Source: an uncultured Lachnospiraceae bacterium
GTDB lineage: Bacteria; Bacillota; Clostridia; Lachnospirales; Lachnospiraceae
Direction of reading: 5' to 3'
Assembly (NCBI GenBank): GCA_910586255.1
Contig: CAJUHR010000010.1
Coordinates: 43,338 to 107,337 of the forward strand
DNA: 64,000 nucleotides
The notes beneath the pieces are model-generated. The model ran no database searches. It saw nothing but the letters and a program-made list of their open reading frames with translations, and was not told the DNA's origin. This document shows, one piece after another, positions 16,884-25,586 of this stretch; within the stretch, counting starts at the first letter, position 1; every line of letters starts with the position of its first letter. Made by a program: the position numbers and the translations under genes.

Positions 16884-17488
16884 AAAAATTTCCTCCTGGC
16901 CTCCGATGTCATCTTTTTTATCTTTTTCCTGAACTGATCTATGGTTTCCTGATTCTCCCGGCGAATATCCAGAGAAAGGTATCTCTCCTCCATATTCTCC
17001 GGCAGTCTGCCTCTCACCTCCATAATTCCCATATCCCCGGCTTCTCTCCATACCCGATAAGACCAGGTCTCCTCCACAACCTGAAAATCGCTGCCTGTGC
17101 GGGATACTTTCGCCATGCGAAGCATCAAAACAAGCCCATCCGCACTGAATTGATCCAGGATCTCAAAGTTTGGCTCACCTTTTTCTTCATAATTCCATAC
17201 CTGAAGCCCTTCCTGCCCCTCTCCCATCTGGCTTTCGATGCGTCTCAGTTCCTCCCAGGCCGCTTCCCTGCGCCTTAAGCATTCCGCTTTTATCTCCGGC
17301 TCTCCATTATGCTTTTCCTCCCTCCGGTCATAATACCGAATCCTGCCCTCCAGTTTCTTCTTTTCCTCCTTAAGCCTCTCCTTCACACAATCTCCAAATC
17401 TCTCCCGGAAATATTCCCGGGCCTCTTCCCTGCTGCCTCTTCCACTTCCTGCCACTTCTCTCTTCACTGCCAGACATAAATAATTCAT
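16880..17488 (-). CDS. Hypothetical protein with a charged coiled coil
   Basis: The 202-residue protein is not recognised. Residues about 20-90 are very rich in Glu, Arg and Lys and should form a coiled coil (AREYFRERFG, VKERLKEEKKKLEGRIRYYD). The C-terminal half looks globular (FEILDQFSADGLVLMLRMAK, ETWSYRVWREAGDMGI). There is no signal peptide or membrane helix, so it is cytoplasmic. GGGAGG precedes the ATG, and its end overlaps the winged-helix gene by four bases, which suggests a paired function. Its promoter side faces a 180-base gap holding a copy of the dispersed GTTACTGTTYACGG motif. Confidence 0.55.
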   Translation of the reverse strand: MNYLCLAVKREVAGSGRGSREEAREYFRERFGDCVKERLKEEKKKLEGRIRYYDRREEKHNGEPEIKAECLRRREAAWEELRRIESQMGEGQEGLQVWNYEEKGEPNFEILDQFSADGLVLMLRMAKVSRTGSDFQVVEETWSYRVWREAGDMGIMEVRGRLPENMEERYLSLDIRRENQETIDQFRKKIKKMTSEARRKFL

Positions 17489-17632
17489 TCATTACCTCCC
17501 AGATAATAAAAATGCCTTTTAATTGTCAATGTGCGCTTTTGATAGTGGCAGTATATCACATCTTATCTATGTATCGCGTCAATAGTATGACGGGTCAAAT
17601 TTTCTCCCATATCGATACCTCGTCTGAACCGT

Positions 17633-17650
17633 TAGCCGTGAACAGTAACG
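17633..17650 (-). repeat. Copy of the dispersed GTTACTGTTCACGG motif
   Basis: The plus strand reads CCGTGAACAGTAAC, the inverse of the end motif of the element at 1604-1767. Nearby is GACGGGTCAAA, which also resembles the interior of that element, so this may be a degraded copy in the 180-base gap between two cluster genes. Confidence 0.4.
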
Positions 17651-17667
17651 ATGCCTCCTCTGACCCC

Positions 17668-18510
17668 TTACCATGCCTCCCCCGTAAGTCCGGCCAGGAT
17701 CAGCATCCTGTCCATAGCCTCAAGAATATCCTCCAAATGATAGGCATACTCTCTATTGCGGCTCCACTCCTCCTCCACCAGTTCCCGCTGTCTCTCATCC
17801 ATGTTTTCCAGACAATGCTTTCTGACAGATTCCTCCCCAAAGGCCGTCCCCGCTGCCAAAGTCTTGTAATCCAGTTCCCCCATGACATACCGGAGCCTTT
17901 CCGGCCCCACTCTTCCGAATATCCGGTTAAAAGCCGTCTTGACGGAACGTTCCTTTTCAAAGCTCTTATTTGCCCGCTCTTCCCTTTCTGCCCGTTCCCT
18001 CTCCCCCTCTTTCTTTGTCCACTCATGACAATATCTGTCATAATCCTCCAGCCACTGCTCCGGAACCAGAACCCGGAACATAAGAAGAAATCTCTCCGGC
18101 TCCACTCCTTCCAATATGCTCTTTCCGCCTGACAGATAAATCATTGCCACATACCACTCATAGCCGGAACACCCCTTTTCTTTTGCCTGCGCCAGAATTT
18201 CTTCCTCCGCCTCGTCCCAATCCGGGGCATCCACGATTCTGCGTATGATGAGAAACAGCAGTTCCTTTAAGGGCATATCCCCTTTCGCCATGGAAACCGC
18301 CAGAGCAATATTTTCTCCATCCTCTCCCCGGCTTTCCTCCTCCCACATCTCTGTCACCTCATCCAATGCCAAAAGCCCACTCTCTTTTGCCGCAAAGCTG
18401 CATAAGCACATAAACTGCATCGCCGCAAATATCTGCTCTCTGTGCCGCTCAAAAGCTTCCTTTGCGTATGGTAACGCTTTCCTTTTCAAAATCTCCAAAG
18501 CTTGTTCCAT
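17668..18510 (-). CDS. Uncharacterised helical protein, faint MotA/FliG flavour
   Basis: The 280-residue protein is predicted all-helical. Its start (YAKEAFERHREQIFAAM) matches the start of the next upstream gene product (YGKEAFLNHREEVYRAI), so the two are paralogues in their N-terminal region. SGLLALDE recalls the MotA motif EGLLALEE, and the C-terminal LRYVMGELDYKTLAAGTAFG, followed by VRKHCLENM, recalls the FliG C-terminal domain. It also aligns with the 24290-25081 product in the middle (LLMFRVLVPEQWLEDYDRY against LLMEVLLSLMPAKQRKEYERL). No flagellar genes are present, so a borrowed ring- or torque-like scaffold is only a guess. The ATG lies 16 bases after the upstream stop. Confidence 0.5.
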   Translation of the reverse strand: MEQALEILKRKALPYAKEAFERHREQIFAAMQFMCLCSFAAKESGLLALDEVTEMWEEESRGEDGENIALAVSMAKGDMPLKELLFLIIRRIVDAPDWDEAEEEILAQAKEKGCSGYEWYVAMIYLSGGKSILEGVEPERFLLMFRVLVPEQWLEDYDRYCHEWTKKEGERERAEREERANKSFEKERSVKTAFNRIFGRVGPERLRYVMGELDYKTLAAGTAFGEESVRKHCLENMDERQRELVEEEWSRNREYAYHLEDILEAMDRMLILAGLTGEAW

Positions 18511-18525
18511 TCTTTTCTCCTATAT

Positions 18526-19674
18526 CTATTTGACCCTGCACCACAGCATCCCATAGTATTCTGTCACAGATCTTCCCATTATCTTTTCCAGGGAAGCACA
18601 AACCATTTTGTAATGCTCACTCATACCCTTTTCATCCCTGTCCAAACCTCCCTCCGGCCATACGGCCCAAAGCATCCCCTCAAGTCTTTCTGCCAGCCTT
18701 TTTCCATTGGACGGATAGAAATCCACCATCCATTGTTCCATAATTAACATCTGTTCTTCCCCGGATAAATACGGAAAAAGCCGCTTCTTTAACCTGCTGT
18801 CCCCATAGACAAACAACTCCGCCAGTCCGCGGATTTTGGTGATTTTCCCTGCCTGAAGGTCTGCTTCCTGACTCAATTCCTCCGACTCCCCATATTCATA
18901 CGCTTCAAACTGAGCCGCGACGAACTGCCCGAATTCTTCCTCTGCCATCTCCTCCATTTTCTTATGAAAAAGCTCCAGAACCGGAATCCCCCCTTTTTCC
19001 TCCTGCATGTTCTTTAACCTTCGGTTCCGCTCCTCCAAAGCCCTTTTTATGGCGTTCATTCGGCTCCGCTCCAAGTCCCCCAGGCATCGAACGCAAAAGC
19101 CCCGGTAACTGTCCTCTTCCTCCTCAGGGATCCAATGGGCCAGGCGCTTCAGAAAATGCTCTGCCTCACGGAAATCTCCCCGGAAAACATGATAATTGAT
19201 TCCACACTGAAATTTACCCATCTCCAAAAGCCCAAGGAAATAGACTGCCTCCTCAAAAGCCCGGTAATCCCTGTAGGAATCCGTCATCATCTGTGTCTCC
19301 ATAAGCCCTGTCCAGGTTTCCGGATTATACCGGTAATCCTTTATCATAAGATCAATCCCCTGACAAAGAAAATTTTTAAGAGGGATCCCTTTCTTTGCAC
19401 AATCCTTTACCAGTTCCCCTCTTAATCTCCACAGTTCTTCCCGCCGCAGATCATAGTCGCGGCGCTCTAAAAATGTCTTCTCCCACCATTCCTTAGAATC
19501 GCCTTTCCTCACAGGAATCGCCCGCCTGCTGCCCCAGTCCTCCTGGTTCTGGAGAAACTCTGCGCAGAAACAGGCCGCCTCTATGGCTCTGTAAACCTCT
19601 TCCCTGTGGTTCAAAAAAGCCTCTTTTCCGTAATCCTTTACGGCGTTTTGTACCGTCTCGCCTATCTTTATCAT
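18526..19674 (-). CDS. Uncharacterised helical protein, paralogue of the neighbour
   Basis: The 382-residue protein shares the N-terminal pattern KEAFxxHREx(I/V) with the gene after it and has a similar end (LFPYLSGEEQMLIMEQWMVD), but is larger, with a central Cys- and Glu-rich region (EEEEDSYRGFCVRCLGDLER). No catalytic motif or membrane segment is evident. It starts with ATG overlapping the upstream stop by four bases (ATGA), with GAGGGG in front. I do not know a family name. Its place between paralogue and partner genes argues that it is a structural part of the same system. Confidence 0.5.
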   Translation of the reverse strand: MIKIGETVQNAVKDYGKEAFLNHREEVYRAIEAACFCAEFLQNQEDWGSRRAIPVRKGDSKEWWEKTFLERRDYDLRREELWRLRGELVKDCAKKGIPLKNFLCQGIDLMIKDYRYNPETWTGLMETQMMTDSYRDYRAFEEAVYFLGLLEMGKFQCGINYHVFRGDFREAEHFLKRLAHWIPEEEEDSYRGFCVRCLGDLERSRMNAIKRALEERNRRLKNMQEEKGGIPVLELFHKKMEEMAEEEFGQFVAAQFEAYEYGESEELSQEADLQAGKITKIRGLAELFVYGDSRLKKRLFPYLSGEEQMLIMEQWMVDFYPSNGKRLAERLEGMLWAVWPEGGLDRDEKGMSEHYKMVCASLEKIMGRSVTEYYGMLWCRVK

Positions 19675-20705
19675 AAAATTCCGCCCCTCTTCTTCCCGCA
19701 CCTTTCCTGCAATTCTTTCACATACTTCCGTCTGCCGTCATATGGCTCCTGCACCTTTCCCGGCTGACGGTCTCTTAGAATCCTTGCAAAACAGCTTTTG
19801 TCCCTGCAAATCAGCTCTCCCAACTCCCCCAGCCACTCTTCATTCTCCGCAAATTTTCCCTCCTGCCGCCTTAGGAACTGGATAAAAGGCAGGACAAACT
19901 CTCCGCCGAAAGTAATGGACGTATAGTTATTCAAGGGGATAACCCCGATTCCCACACTCGGGCTTCCATGGAGACTATCCGGATACAGAAGCCATTGCTC
20001 ATCCTCTTTGAGAAATTCCCCTTCCCACGGCTCCGCCCTGCTTACCACCACACCCTTTACAGACGGAAAAAAAGGAGAGGAAATGGTCTCCACAACCGTT
20101 CCCGAAGAGTAGGGAAGCCTCATGTAATGATAGTTCATGGGGCCGAACCAATAATCGCTTCTTGTGACAGCCTCCGCGGTCTCCGGCAGACAGTACAGGA
20201 TCCTTCCCTCCGGATTTAAGATCATGTTCCATTCCCGTTCAAAGTATCGGCTGCCCCTCCGGTGAAATTTCCCAAGAACACCAAAAAAACATTCCGAGGC
20301 AAGGTCATATCTGTCCGCAGCTTCCCTTATCTGCTCCTTGATAAAATCAATCCCATCCACGGGGCTGGTAAAGATTCTCTTTTTCAGAAACTCCTCTTTC
20401 CGTCCATGACAAAAAATATCAGCCTCATAACGGTTTCTGAGTCCTCCGCCGTGATAGATGATCTCTTCCAAGGTCTCTCCTATATCAATTCGTTTCTCCA
20501 AGATCTCCAAAGCCCAGCTTTCCCCAAGATGAGGCAGGCTCTGCGCCTCCTTCCTAAGCCCCCGCAGGCCCTCCAGCTTTTCCTCCAAAGTCCTGTGGGG
20601 CGCCGAAAGGATGCAGTTCGTCTGCTCCGCAAGGTTTAAGGGCGGTCCGGCGGACAGCCATGAGGCAATGTCCGGCGAATAAATCCATCGGTTAAAATCT
20701 ATCAT
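19671..20705 (-). CDS. Uncharacterised protein with shared N- and C-terminal domains
   Basis: The 344-residue product has two parts. Residues 1-50 (FNRWIYSPDIASWLSAGPPL, LAEQTNCILSAPHRTLEEKL) share a pattern with the starts of the products at 22715-23413 and 28687-29010: an aromatic W/F-I-x-S-x-x-I segment, then a helix ending EEKL or KEKL. The C-terminal part (RLPYSSGTVVETISSPFFP, KGVVVSRA) matches the next gene product (PVPFHAGDIVTFDCRPFGP, HGVILEV). I recall this combination only as hypothetical proteins common in gut Firmicutes. AAAGGAGG precedes the ATG at 20705; the end overlaps the next gene by four bases. Confidence 0.55.
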   Translation of the reverse strand: MIDFNRWIYSPDIASWLSAGPPLNLAEQTNCILSAPHRTLEEKLEGLRGLRKEAQSLPHLGESWALEILEKRIDIGETLEEIIYHGGGLRNRYEADIFCHGRKEEFLKKRIFTSPVDGIDFIKEQIREAADRYDLASECFFGVLGKFHRRGSRYFEREWNMILNPEGRILYCLPETAEAVTRSDYWFGPMNYHYMRLPYSSGTVVETISSPFFPSVKGVVVSRAEPWEGEFLKEDEQWLLYPDSLHGSPSVGIGVIPLNNYTSITFGGEFVLPFIQFLRRQEGKFAENEEWLGELGELICRDKSCFARILRDRQPGKVQEPYDGRRKYVKELQERCGKKRGGIL

Positions 20706-20749
20706 AGGTTCTGCCTCCTTTGTTGTGGATTCCAATCTCTGACGATTTC

Positions 20750-21784
20750 CTATGCCGGATTTCGTTCCATATAAGATATAATCTGCCCTTCCGTCACCGT
20801 CTCCCTTCTCCCTCTGTCTGTCAGCTCAAATATGTGGTTCCACAAGGCGGCCCCACGTTTTTCATCCCCGTTCACATACCGGCTCACCGACTCCAGCAGG
20901 CATTCCTCCTCTGGGAGCTGTCCATGGAAGGAGGATAAACGGTAAAGAGGGGACATCCGCGGTGAATGGCATCCCGGAAAAACGTGTCCATGCTTCACTG
21001 CTCCTGTATCCCATGTTCCATCCCGTTCCCGATACAGTGCCTGGAGACAGCAGCAATCACTGTTGTCCCCTACTTCCAGAATGACCCCATGGCTCACAGG
21101 CCCAAAAGGACGACAGTCGAAGGTCACTATATCCCCTGCGTGAAAAGGAACAGGCAGGTTCAGATCATCATAGCCGCTAAAATCAAACCGTTCCCAGACA
21201 GGTAAATCCTCGCAGCAGCAGTAGCACACCTTGTAGTCCATCACGATGTAGCTATAGTCATTGTTCAGCCGCCCGCCTCCGTCTGGCGTCCACTTTTCAA
21301 CATAAAAAGACCAATTCAGACGCTCCTCCTCATCCGCATCATTTCCCAAATATTCCTGAATTGTCCCAAAAATATGTTCCCATGTGAGGAATGCTCCCAC
21401 TGTTTTCTCCTCAATCCGGGCCATATCTTCTTCATAGCTGCAAGCAGTCACGTAAAAGAACTCTCCCGGCTTCGGCCTCATCTCCTGAACGAGTCTGGAG
21501 GCCAGGCCTGCTAAGTCGGAGAAGAAGCCGTCCTTCCCGCCCTCGGCCAACAACAGGAACAGTTCCCGCTTCCGCTCCAATGAAATCGGCGCGCCTGCAA
21601 CAGCGTCCGCTATCCTATGCCGGAAAAGGGGAAGCTTTTCGGGAGGCGCATCGTCAAACCCGCCGCAGCGCTCCTGGGGAGAAACATCATCACCGAAAAG
21701 GCATCGCGCAAGATAAGACGCCATCTCCGCAGACGGAAAAATCTCCTTCAAAATCGGGCCAATGTCTTTTATCCCGTTACACAT
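20750..21784 (-). CDS. Uncharacterised protein, same length and C-terminal domain as its neighbour
   Basis: Like the gene after it this encodes 344 residues and ends with the same kind of domain (LPVPFHAGDIVTFDCRPFGP, then GVILEVGDNSDCCCLQALYR and SPLYRLSSF), with an unusual run of cysteines in CYCCCEDLP and DCCCLQ. The N-terminal half is helical and different. AGGAGG stands before the ATG at 21784, ten bases after the upstream stop. The shared domain looks like a small beta barrel that could bind a ligand or partner; no enzyme motif is seen. Two unequal copies side by side suggest a heteromeric partner pair. Confidence 0.5.
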   Translation of the reverse strand: MCNGIKDIGPILKEIFPSAEMASYLARCLFGDDVSPQERCGGFDDAPPEKLPLFRHRIADAVAGAPISLERKRELFLLLAEGGKDGFFSDLAGLASRLVQEMRPKPGEFFYVTACSYEEDMARIEEKTVGAFLTWEHIFGTIQEYLGNDADEEERLNWSFYVEKWTPDGGGRLNNDYSYIVMDYKVCYCCCEDLPVWERFDFSGYDDLNLPVPFHAGDIVTFDCRPFGPVSHGVILEVGDNSDCCCLQALYRERDGTWDTGAVKHGHVFPGCHSPRMSPLYRLSSFHGQLPEEECLLESVSRYVNGDEKRGAALWNHIFELTDRGRRETVTEGQIISYMERNPA

Positions 21785-21794
21785 AAAATTCCTC

Positions 21795-22718
21795 CTATGA
21801 GAGTTCCCCCGTGAGCTGTTCCTCCCCGCCTGTCTTTGGAAACAACATCTTCCTGTCATCATCGAAATACAGTGTCTGGTCATGGCTGGTCACCACCCAG
21901 ACATTCCGCTCAAGCTGTCTGGGAAACTTACTGCGGATCTTTTCCACATCCCCCTTTTCCCAGCCAGTGACAGCAAACATAAGCTCCGCTTCATCAAAGC
22001 TTCTGGCACCTGGCACCGGTTCCTGAATAAGACCCAGCCGCAGTTTTGAATCCCATATACTGCGAATGGTTTTCACCAGATAAGCCTCGCCCCCCGGCTC
22101 CCTCAGAAACTTTGTGGTTTTGTTATAGTGGGCCTGGAGTCCGCTTTTGTTGCTGAAGGCCTTTGTGCCGTGCTTCAGCTCCACAATAAGGGGGATATAT
22201 CGTTCCCCTTTCCGGCACACGGCAATCAGATCCATTCGGCCAAGTTCCCGATGTTCCGGAATCGCCAGTTCCGTATCCATAGTCTGGCAGCTTCCGCAGG
22301 AAAATGTATTGGACTTTGCCAGTTTCTGCTGGACACTCCGCTCCGACTTGGGGTGTTCCTCAAACCAGGCATCCATAATCCCCTTCAGCGCCTCCAGCCG
22401 GTCAAGCCACTGGCGTGGATCCTTGGATTTGGTCTTGAGCCATGCCTCCAGTTGTGCAAACGGTTCTTTCGAGGTTTTTTTCAAATCTAAATATTGGGGG
22501 TCAAAGGTAAAGGTCAGATTTTTCTGGCGAAGGTTAAACTCCAGCTTAAGCATAGACCCGCCGCGATAATAGCAGCTCAAATAGTTGCAGCGAACCTCCA
22601 GACAGCAGGCGTGGTCGCTCTTAATATGGTCCAGTAACGCCTGCAGCCCCTCATCCTTTCTGATCATATCAAAACAGTCAGGGCCAAGGCCCCGGCAATC
22701 CATGTTCTTTTTCATCAT
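21795..22718 (-). CDS. PD-(D/E)XK nuclease-like protein
   Basis: The 307-residue protein contains GRMDLIAVCRKGERYIPLIV followed by ELKHG, giving D163, then E180-x-K182 on the next strand. This is the D-x(n)-E-x-K pattern of the PD-(D/E)XK superfamily, preceded by CGSCQTMDTE with a possible first acidic residue. The N-terminal 150 residues are mixed alpha/beta and unassigned. Members cut or bind DNA. The ATG at 22718 overlaps the end of the upstream frameshifted gene (ATGA) and has AAAGGAG before it. A nuclease-like protein among unknown genes next to a phosphatase and an HTH gene would suit a defence or conflict system, but that is inference. Confidence 0.6.
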   Translation of the reverse strand: MMKKNMDCRGLGPDCFDMIRKDEGLQALLDHIKSDHACCLEVRCNYLSCYYRGGSMLKLEFNLRQKNLTFTFDPQYLDLKKTSKEPFAQLEAWLKTKSKDPRQWLDRLEALKGIMDAWFEEHPKSERSVQQKLAKSNTFSCGSCQTMDTELAIPEHRELGRMDLIAVCRKGERYIPLIVELKHGTKAFSNKSGLQAHYNKTTKFLREPGGEAYLVKTIRSIWDSKLRLGLIQEPVPGARSFDEAELMFAVTGWEKGDVEKIRSKFPRQLERNVWVVTSHDQTLYFDDDRKMLFPKTGGEEQLTGELS

Positions 22719-23413
22719 GTTTCTCCTTTCTTTTCGTCCATACAACCAAGCCCTAAAAGCCTCCTGTCCTCTTCCCTATAACTCCTGCAGTAACGTTCCC
22801 GCAGCTGCCTATCCTTTCCGTCCAGCAGAAAAAAAGCATAACCGTTAAGCAGCAGTTCCTTTCCCGTTCCCTTTCTTCTGCCTCCTTCTTTGAAAAACCG
22901 TTTTCCAATCGCTTTCCCCGATCCCAGGTATTGATATAATCAAGGACAAAAGGCTTTTTGTCATAGCTGCCCCAGTGATACACCAAATCTACCCGGCAAA
23001 AAGACGTGGGAATGTCTATGCACATCTCCTGACAAATATCCTAAAAAGTCAGCACTTCCGAGGGAATCCTCATCCGCGCCGTCCTCATCCTCATAAAATG
23101 AATCTTCTTCATACCCATAGAAATAGACGCAATTCTTCCCATCCTGAAAAGCTTCCATGCGGTTTTTCTGTGCATTCACATACTTCCTCAAAACATGATG
23201 CAGGCTCATCTTTGTCCCCTTTCGGCGATCCGAGAAAACCTCTTCATCTGCCGTAGTTTCCATCAGCTCCTGCCATGCCCACAGCTTCTCCTTTAGAGTC
23301 CTTTTCCTGCTCTGCCAGATCAAATATGCCATTTCAGAAGCACAAAAACCATAATCCAGCTCCTGCAAATGCTCCCTGATTGCCAGAGAATCGATAAAGG
23401 GATAAATGTCCAT
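22715..23413 (-). pseudogene. Uncharacterised gene with two apparent frameshifts
   Basis: Three frames must be joined to give one product of about 230 residues. The first, from ATG 23413 after GGAGG, reads MDIYPFIDSLAIREHLQELD, then EMAYLIWQSRKRTLKEKLWA. It moves near 23030 to MCIDIPTSFCRVDLVYHWGS and YDKKPFVLDYINTWDRG, and near 22870 to LLNGYAFFLLDGKDRQLRER, ending at 22715 with a 4-base overlap onto the nuclease-like gene. Each piece looks coding and the ends fit the operon, so the breaks are recent or are sequence errors. It combines the shared N-terminal pattern seen at 19671-20705 with the IP-x-F type C-terminal domain. Confidence 0.6.
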
Positions 23414-23462
23414 GTTTCCTCCGTTCTGTGCGGGATTCTCATATATATCGGCTTTCTTATAT

Positions 23463-24296
23463 TTACTGAAGATAAAAAATCCTCTCATCCTCCAGCCTCA
23501 AACAAGCCAGCTTCCCTTCCGGCCGAATATCCTTATACCCATAACCGCAGTCCAAATCATAAAAAATGCAGTCCGTCTCTTCATCATAAGCCCGGTATAC
23601 CTTTCCGTGATTAAAAGGAAGCTCATATATTGCCGTTGTGGGGGTATGGCCTGCCAGAATCATCCCATGCTCCACTCCGCCGTATAGATAAGCATCGTCT
23701 CTGGCTCTCAGGTAAAAATCTTCCAATGAGTCATAGGTATGGTCCGTCTCCACACCTTCCAGGCATGAAAGGCTTTCTATGTAACCGCCATGGACGATGA
23801 TGCACCTTCGTCCGTTCATCACAGTCTCATAATAATAGGGCATTTTCCCTATACACGCTGCCCACACTGACAACTGTTCAAATGCCGTCCTTCTTTTCTT
23901 AACAAGATCTCCTATGGTCCCATACAAATCAAAATAGGATGTTATCTTTCTGACCGTCCCGTACACGGATATGGTATCCTCCACACTGGCAGTATCCATG
24001 CCCCATTTTCGAAAAATCATTCCCATGGCTTTCACGCAATAGCGAAACTCCTCATCATGATTCCCCCTGACCAGGATGACATTTTCCCCAGGACTTTCGA
24101 TCCACCTAAGCATCTCATAACTCTTCGGCCCCCTGTCAATATAGTCGCCGGCACAGATCAGCCGGTCGCTGGCGGAAAATCCGATTTTACGGAACATTTT
24201 TTTCATCCCGTCATAATGACCATGAATGTCTGTCATAACATAAGTGCCTATCTTATATCCCTCCTGTTCCTCGGGATGATCTCCCTGAATCAGCAC
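23463..24296 (-). CDS. PPP-family metallophosphatase
   Basis: The 277-residue protein shows the whole PPP phosphatase motif set: TDIHGHYDG, GDYIDRGPKS, RGNHDEE, VHGGY and GHTPTT. These hold two metal ions and act on phosphoserine/threonine proteins or on dinucleotides such as Ap4A; bacterial members of this size do either. The GTG start at 24296 overlaps the end of the upstream gene and has GGAGAG in front, so translation is coupled. It is the only clear enzyme of the central cluster besides the nuclease-like proteins, and would give it a signal-removing step. Confidence 0.85.
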   Translation of the reverse strand: MLIQGDHPEEQEGYKIGTYVMTDIHGHYDGMKKMFRKIGFSASDRLICAGDYIDRGPKSYEMLRWIESPGENVILVRGNHDEEFRYCVKAMGMIFRKWGMDTASVEDTISVYGTVRKITSYFDLYGTIGDLVKKRRTAFEQLSVWAACIGKMPYYYETVMNGRRCIIVHGGYIESLSCLEGVETDHTYDSLEDFYLRARDDAYLYGGVEHGMILAGHTPTTAIYELPFNHGKVYRAYDEETDCIFYDLDCGYGYKDIRPEGKLACLRLEDERIFYLQ

Positions 24297-25081
24297 AGCA
24301 GCTCTCCATTTTCCCTCAAACGTTCCATGATATCCATCACTTTATTCACACTGGCAAACAGTTTCTCTTCATCAGAAAACGCCCACTTCACCCCTTCCTC
24401 CTCCACCACATCCCGATACCGTGTGCTGAGATTCTCAAGAACCCTTGTCCGTGTTCCCTGTTCAAAAGCATATACACAGCCGGCTAAATCCCGGCAATCC
24501 ACATCACGCACCAGTCTCTGCAGGCATTGATCCGGCAGTTCCTTGATTTTATTCTCCAGCAGCCGTATCACTTCCTGCACTTCCTTCTGTTTGAACGTTG
24601 GACACAAAGCAGAAAACTTCTCCCTAATCTCTTTTTTATGCAGCCGTTCCTGCTCTTCTTTCCTCTTACCCATCAGCCTCTCATACTCTTTTCGCTGCTT
24701 TGCGGGCATCAGGCTTAACAGAACCTCCATAAGCAGTTCCTTACTTTCCAGCCTTTGAATACCGATCATTCCTCTCAAATGCAGATAATTCACCATGGCC
24801 TCCCCGCCTTCCGGCTCATTCATCCAGTATTCATTGGTTGCGATCTCGATGATCCCTTTCGGGCTGACCTCCTTTGCCGTTAACAAAATCAAATGCTTCA
24901 AAAAATCTGACACCGCCGCTTCTGCTGCCTCTTCCATCGCAAGCAGCCCCCCTGCCCGCCTGGTATCATAAAGCTCCATAACCGTATCCACTGCGTCCCC
25001 CAGCTTCTTTGACCCACACTTATCTTCCCTCAATTTGCAGATTGCGTTACGTCTCACATCATCCAGCCATCTCTCCACCAT
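24290..25081 (-). CDS. Uncharacterised helical protein with MotA-like and FliG-like segments
   Basis: The 263-residue protein begins with a helix bundle containing RRAGGLLAMEEAAEAAVSDF, which resembles the MotA segment REGLLALEEEAE. It ends with LQRLVRDVDCRDLAGCVYAF followed by TRVLENLSTRYRDVVEEE, which resembles the FliG C-terminal domain. In the middle is a charged coiled coil (KRKEEQERLHKKEIREKF). It aligns in part with the 17668-18510 product. No membrane helix is present, so it cannot be a stator subunit. The similarity could be chance in helical sequence; structure comparison is needed to decide. Confidence 0.5.
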   Translation of the reverse strand: MVERWLDDVRRNAICKLREDKCGSKKLGDAVDTVMELYDTRRAGGLLAMEEAAEAAVSDFLKHLILLTAKEVSPKGIIEIATNEYWMNEPEGGEAMVNYLHLRGMIGIQRLESKELLMEVLLSLMPAKQRKEYERLMGKRKEEQERLHKKEIREKFSALCPTFKQKEVQEVIRLLENKIKELPDQCLQRLVRDVDCRDLAGCVYAFEQGTRTRVLENLSTRYRDVVEEEGVKWAFSDEEKLFASVNKVMDIMERLRENGELLC

Positions 25082-25113
25082 ATCTCCTCCATGATAAATT
25101 TTGCTTCTTTTAA

Positions 25114-25539
25114 TTATTGTATCCTCTTATCATCTTCATGGCAATGATAATGAGCGGAATTGTCCACGATTACCCGAACATCCAGCCCTTTAAGATGAAA
25201 CATGTTTACAATATCCCGCCAAAATCCCTCGTACCGGATAATGTTTATATTGAGATAGAGCAGCGCCCTGCCGCCCGCTATCTCCACCCTCCCCCTTGGA
25301 AAATAGTTCCACCCATATTTTCTTAAATCTTTTCGGTGCTTCACAAAAGACACCCAAGTTTCTTTATGATTATATGCGTTCCCCTTCCTGGAATTAAAAT
25401 CCGGATTCCCTGACACCTTCCCTTCCCTGTCACAAGAAACAGGAAAGGCAATCATCTCTGCCTCCGAAAAATCGCACTCATCCCTTTCATTGAACCCGCA
25501 GATAAACCAGAAAATACCCTTTGAAACATGTTCCCCCAT
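25114..25539 (-). CDS. Conserved hypothetical protein, 141 residues
   Basis: The start MGEHVSKGIFWFICG is followed by AFPVSCDREG, FNSRKGNAYNHKETW, NYFPRGRVEIAGGRALLYLN and VIVDNSAHYHCHEDD. I recall this pattern (SKGxFWxIxG, NYxPRGRVEI, VDxSxHYxCxxD) as a conserved but unnamed family in Firmicutes. The invariant Asp, Ser and His residues near the end suggest a catalytic or metal site, but no reaction is known to me. It sits between the MotA/FliG-like gene and the DUF2786 gene. The ATG at 25539 has AAGGGGG in front. Confidence 0.6.
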   Translation of the reverse strand: MGEHVSKGIFWFICGFNERDECDFSEAEMIAFPVSCDREGKVSGNPDFNSRKGNAYNHKETWVSFVKHRKDLRKYGWNYFPRGRVEIAGGRALLYLNINIIRYEGFWRDIVNMFHLKGLDVRVIVDNSAHYHCHEDDKRIQ

Positions 25540-25586
25540 GATCAAAAATCCCCCTTGCCCTTATCGGTAAGCTACCTGGAAAAATA

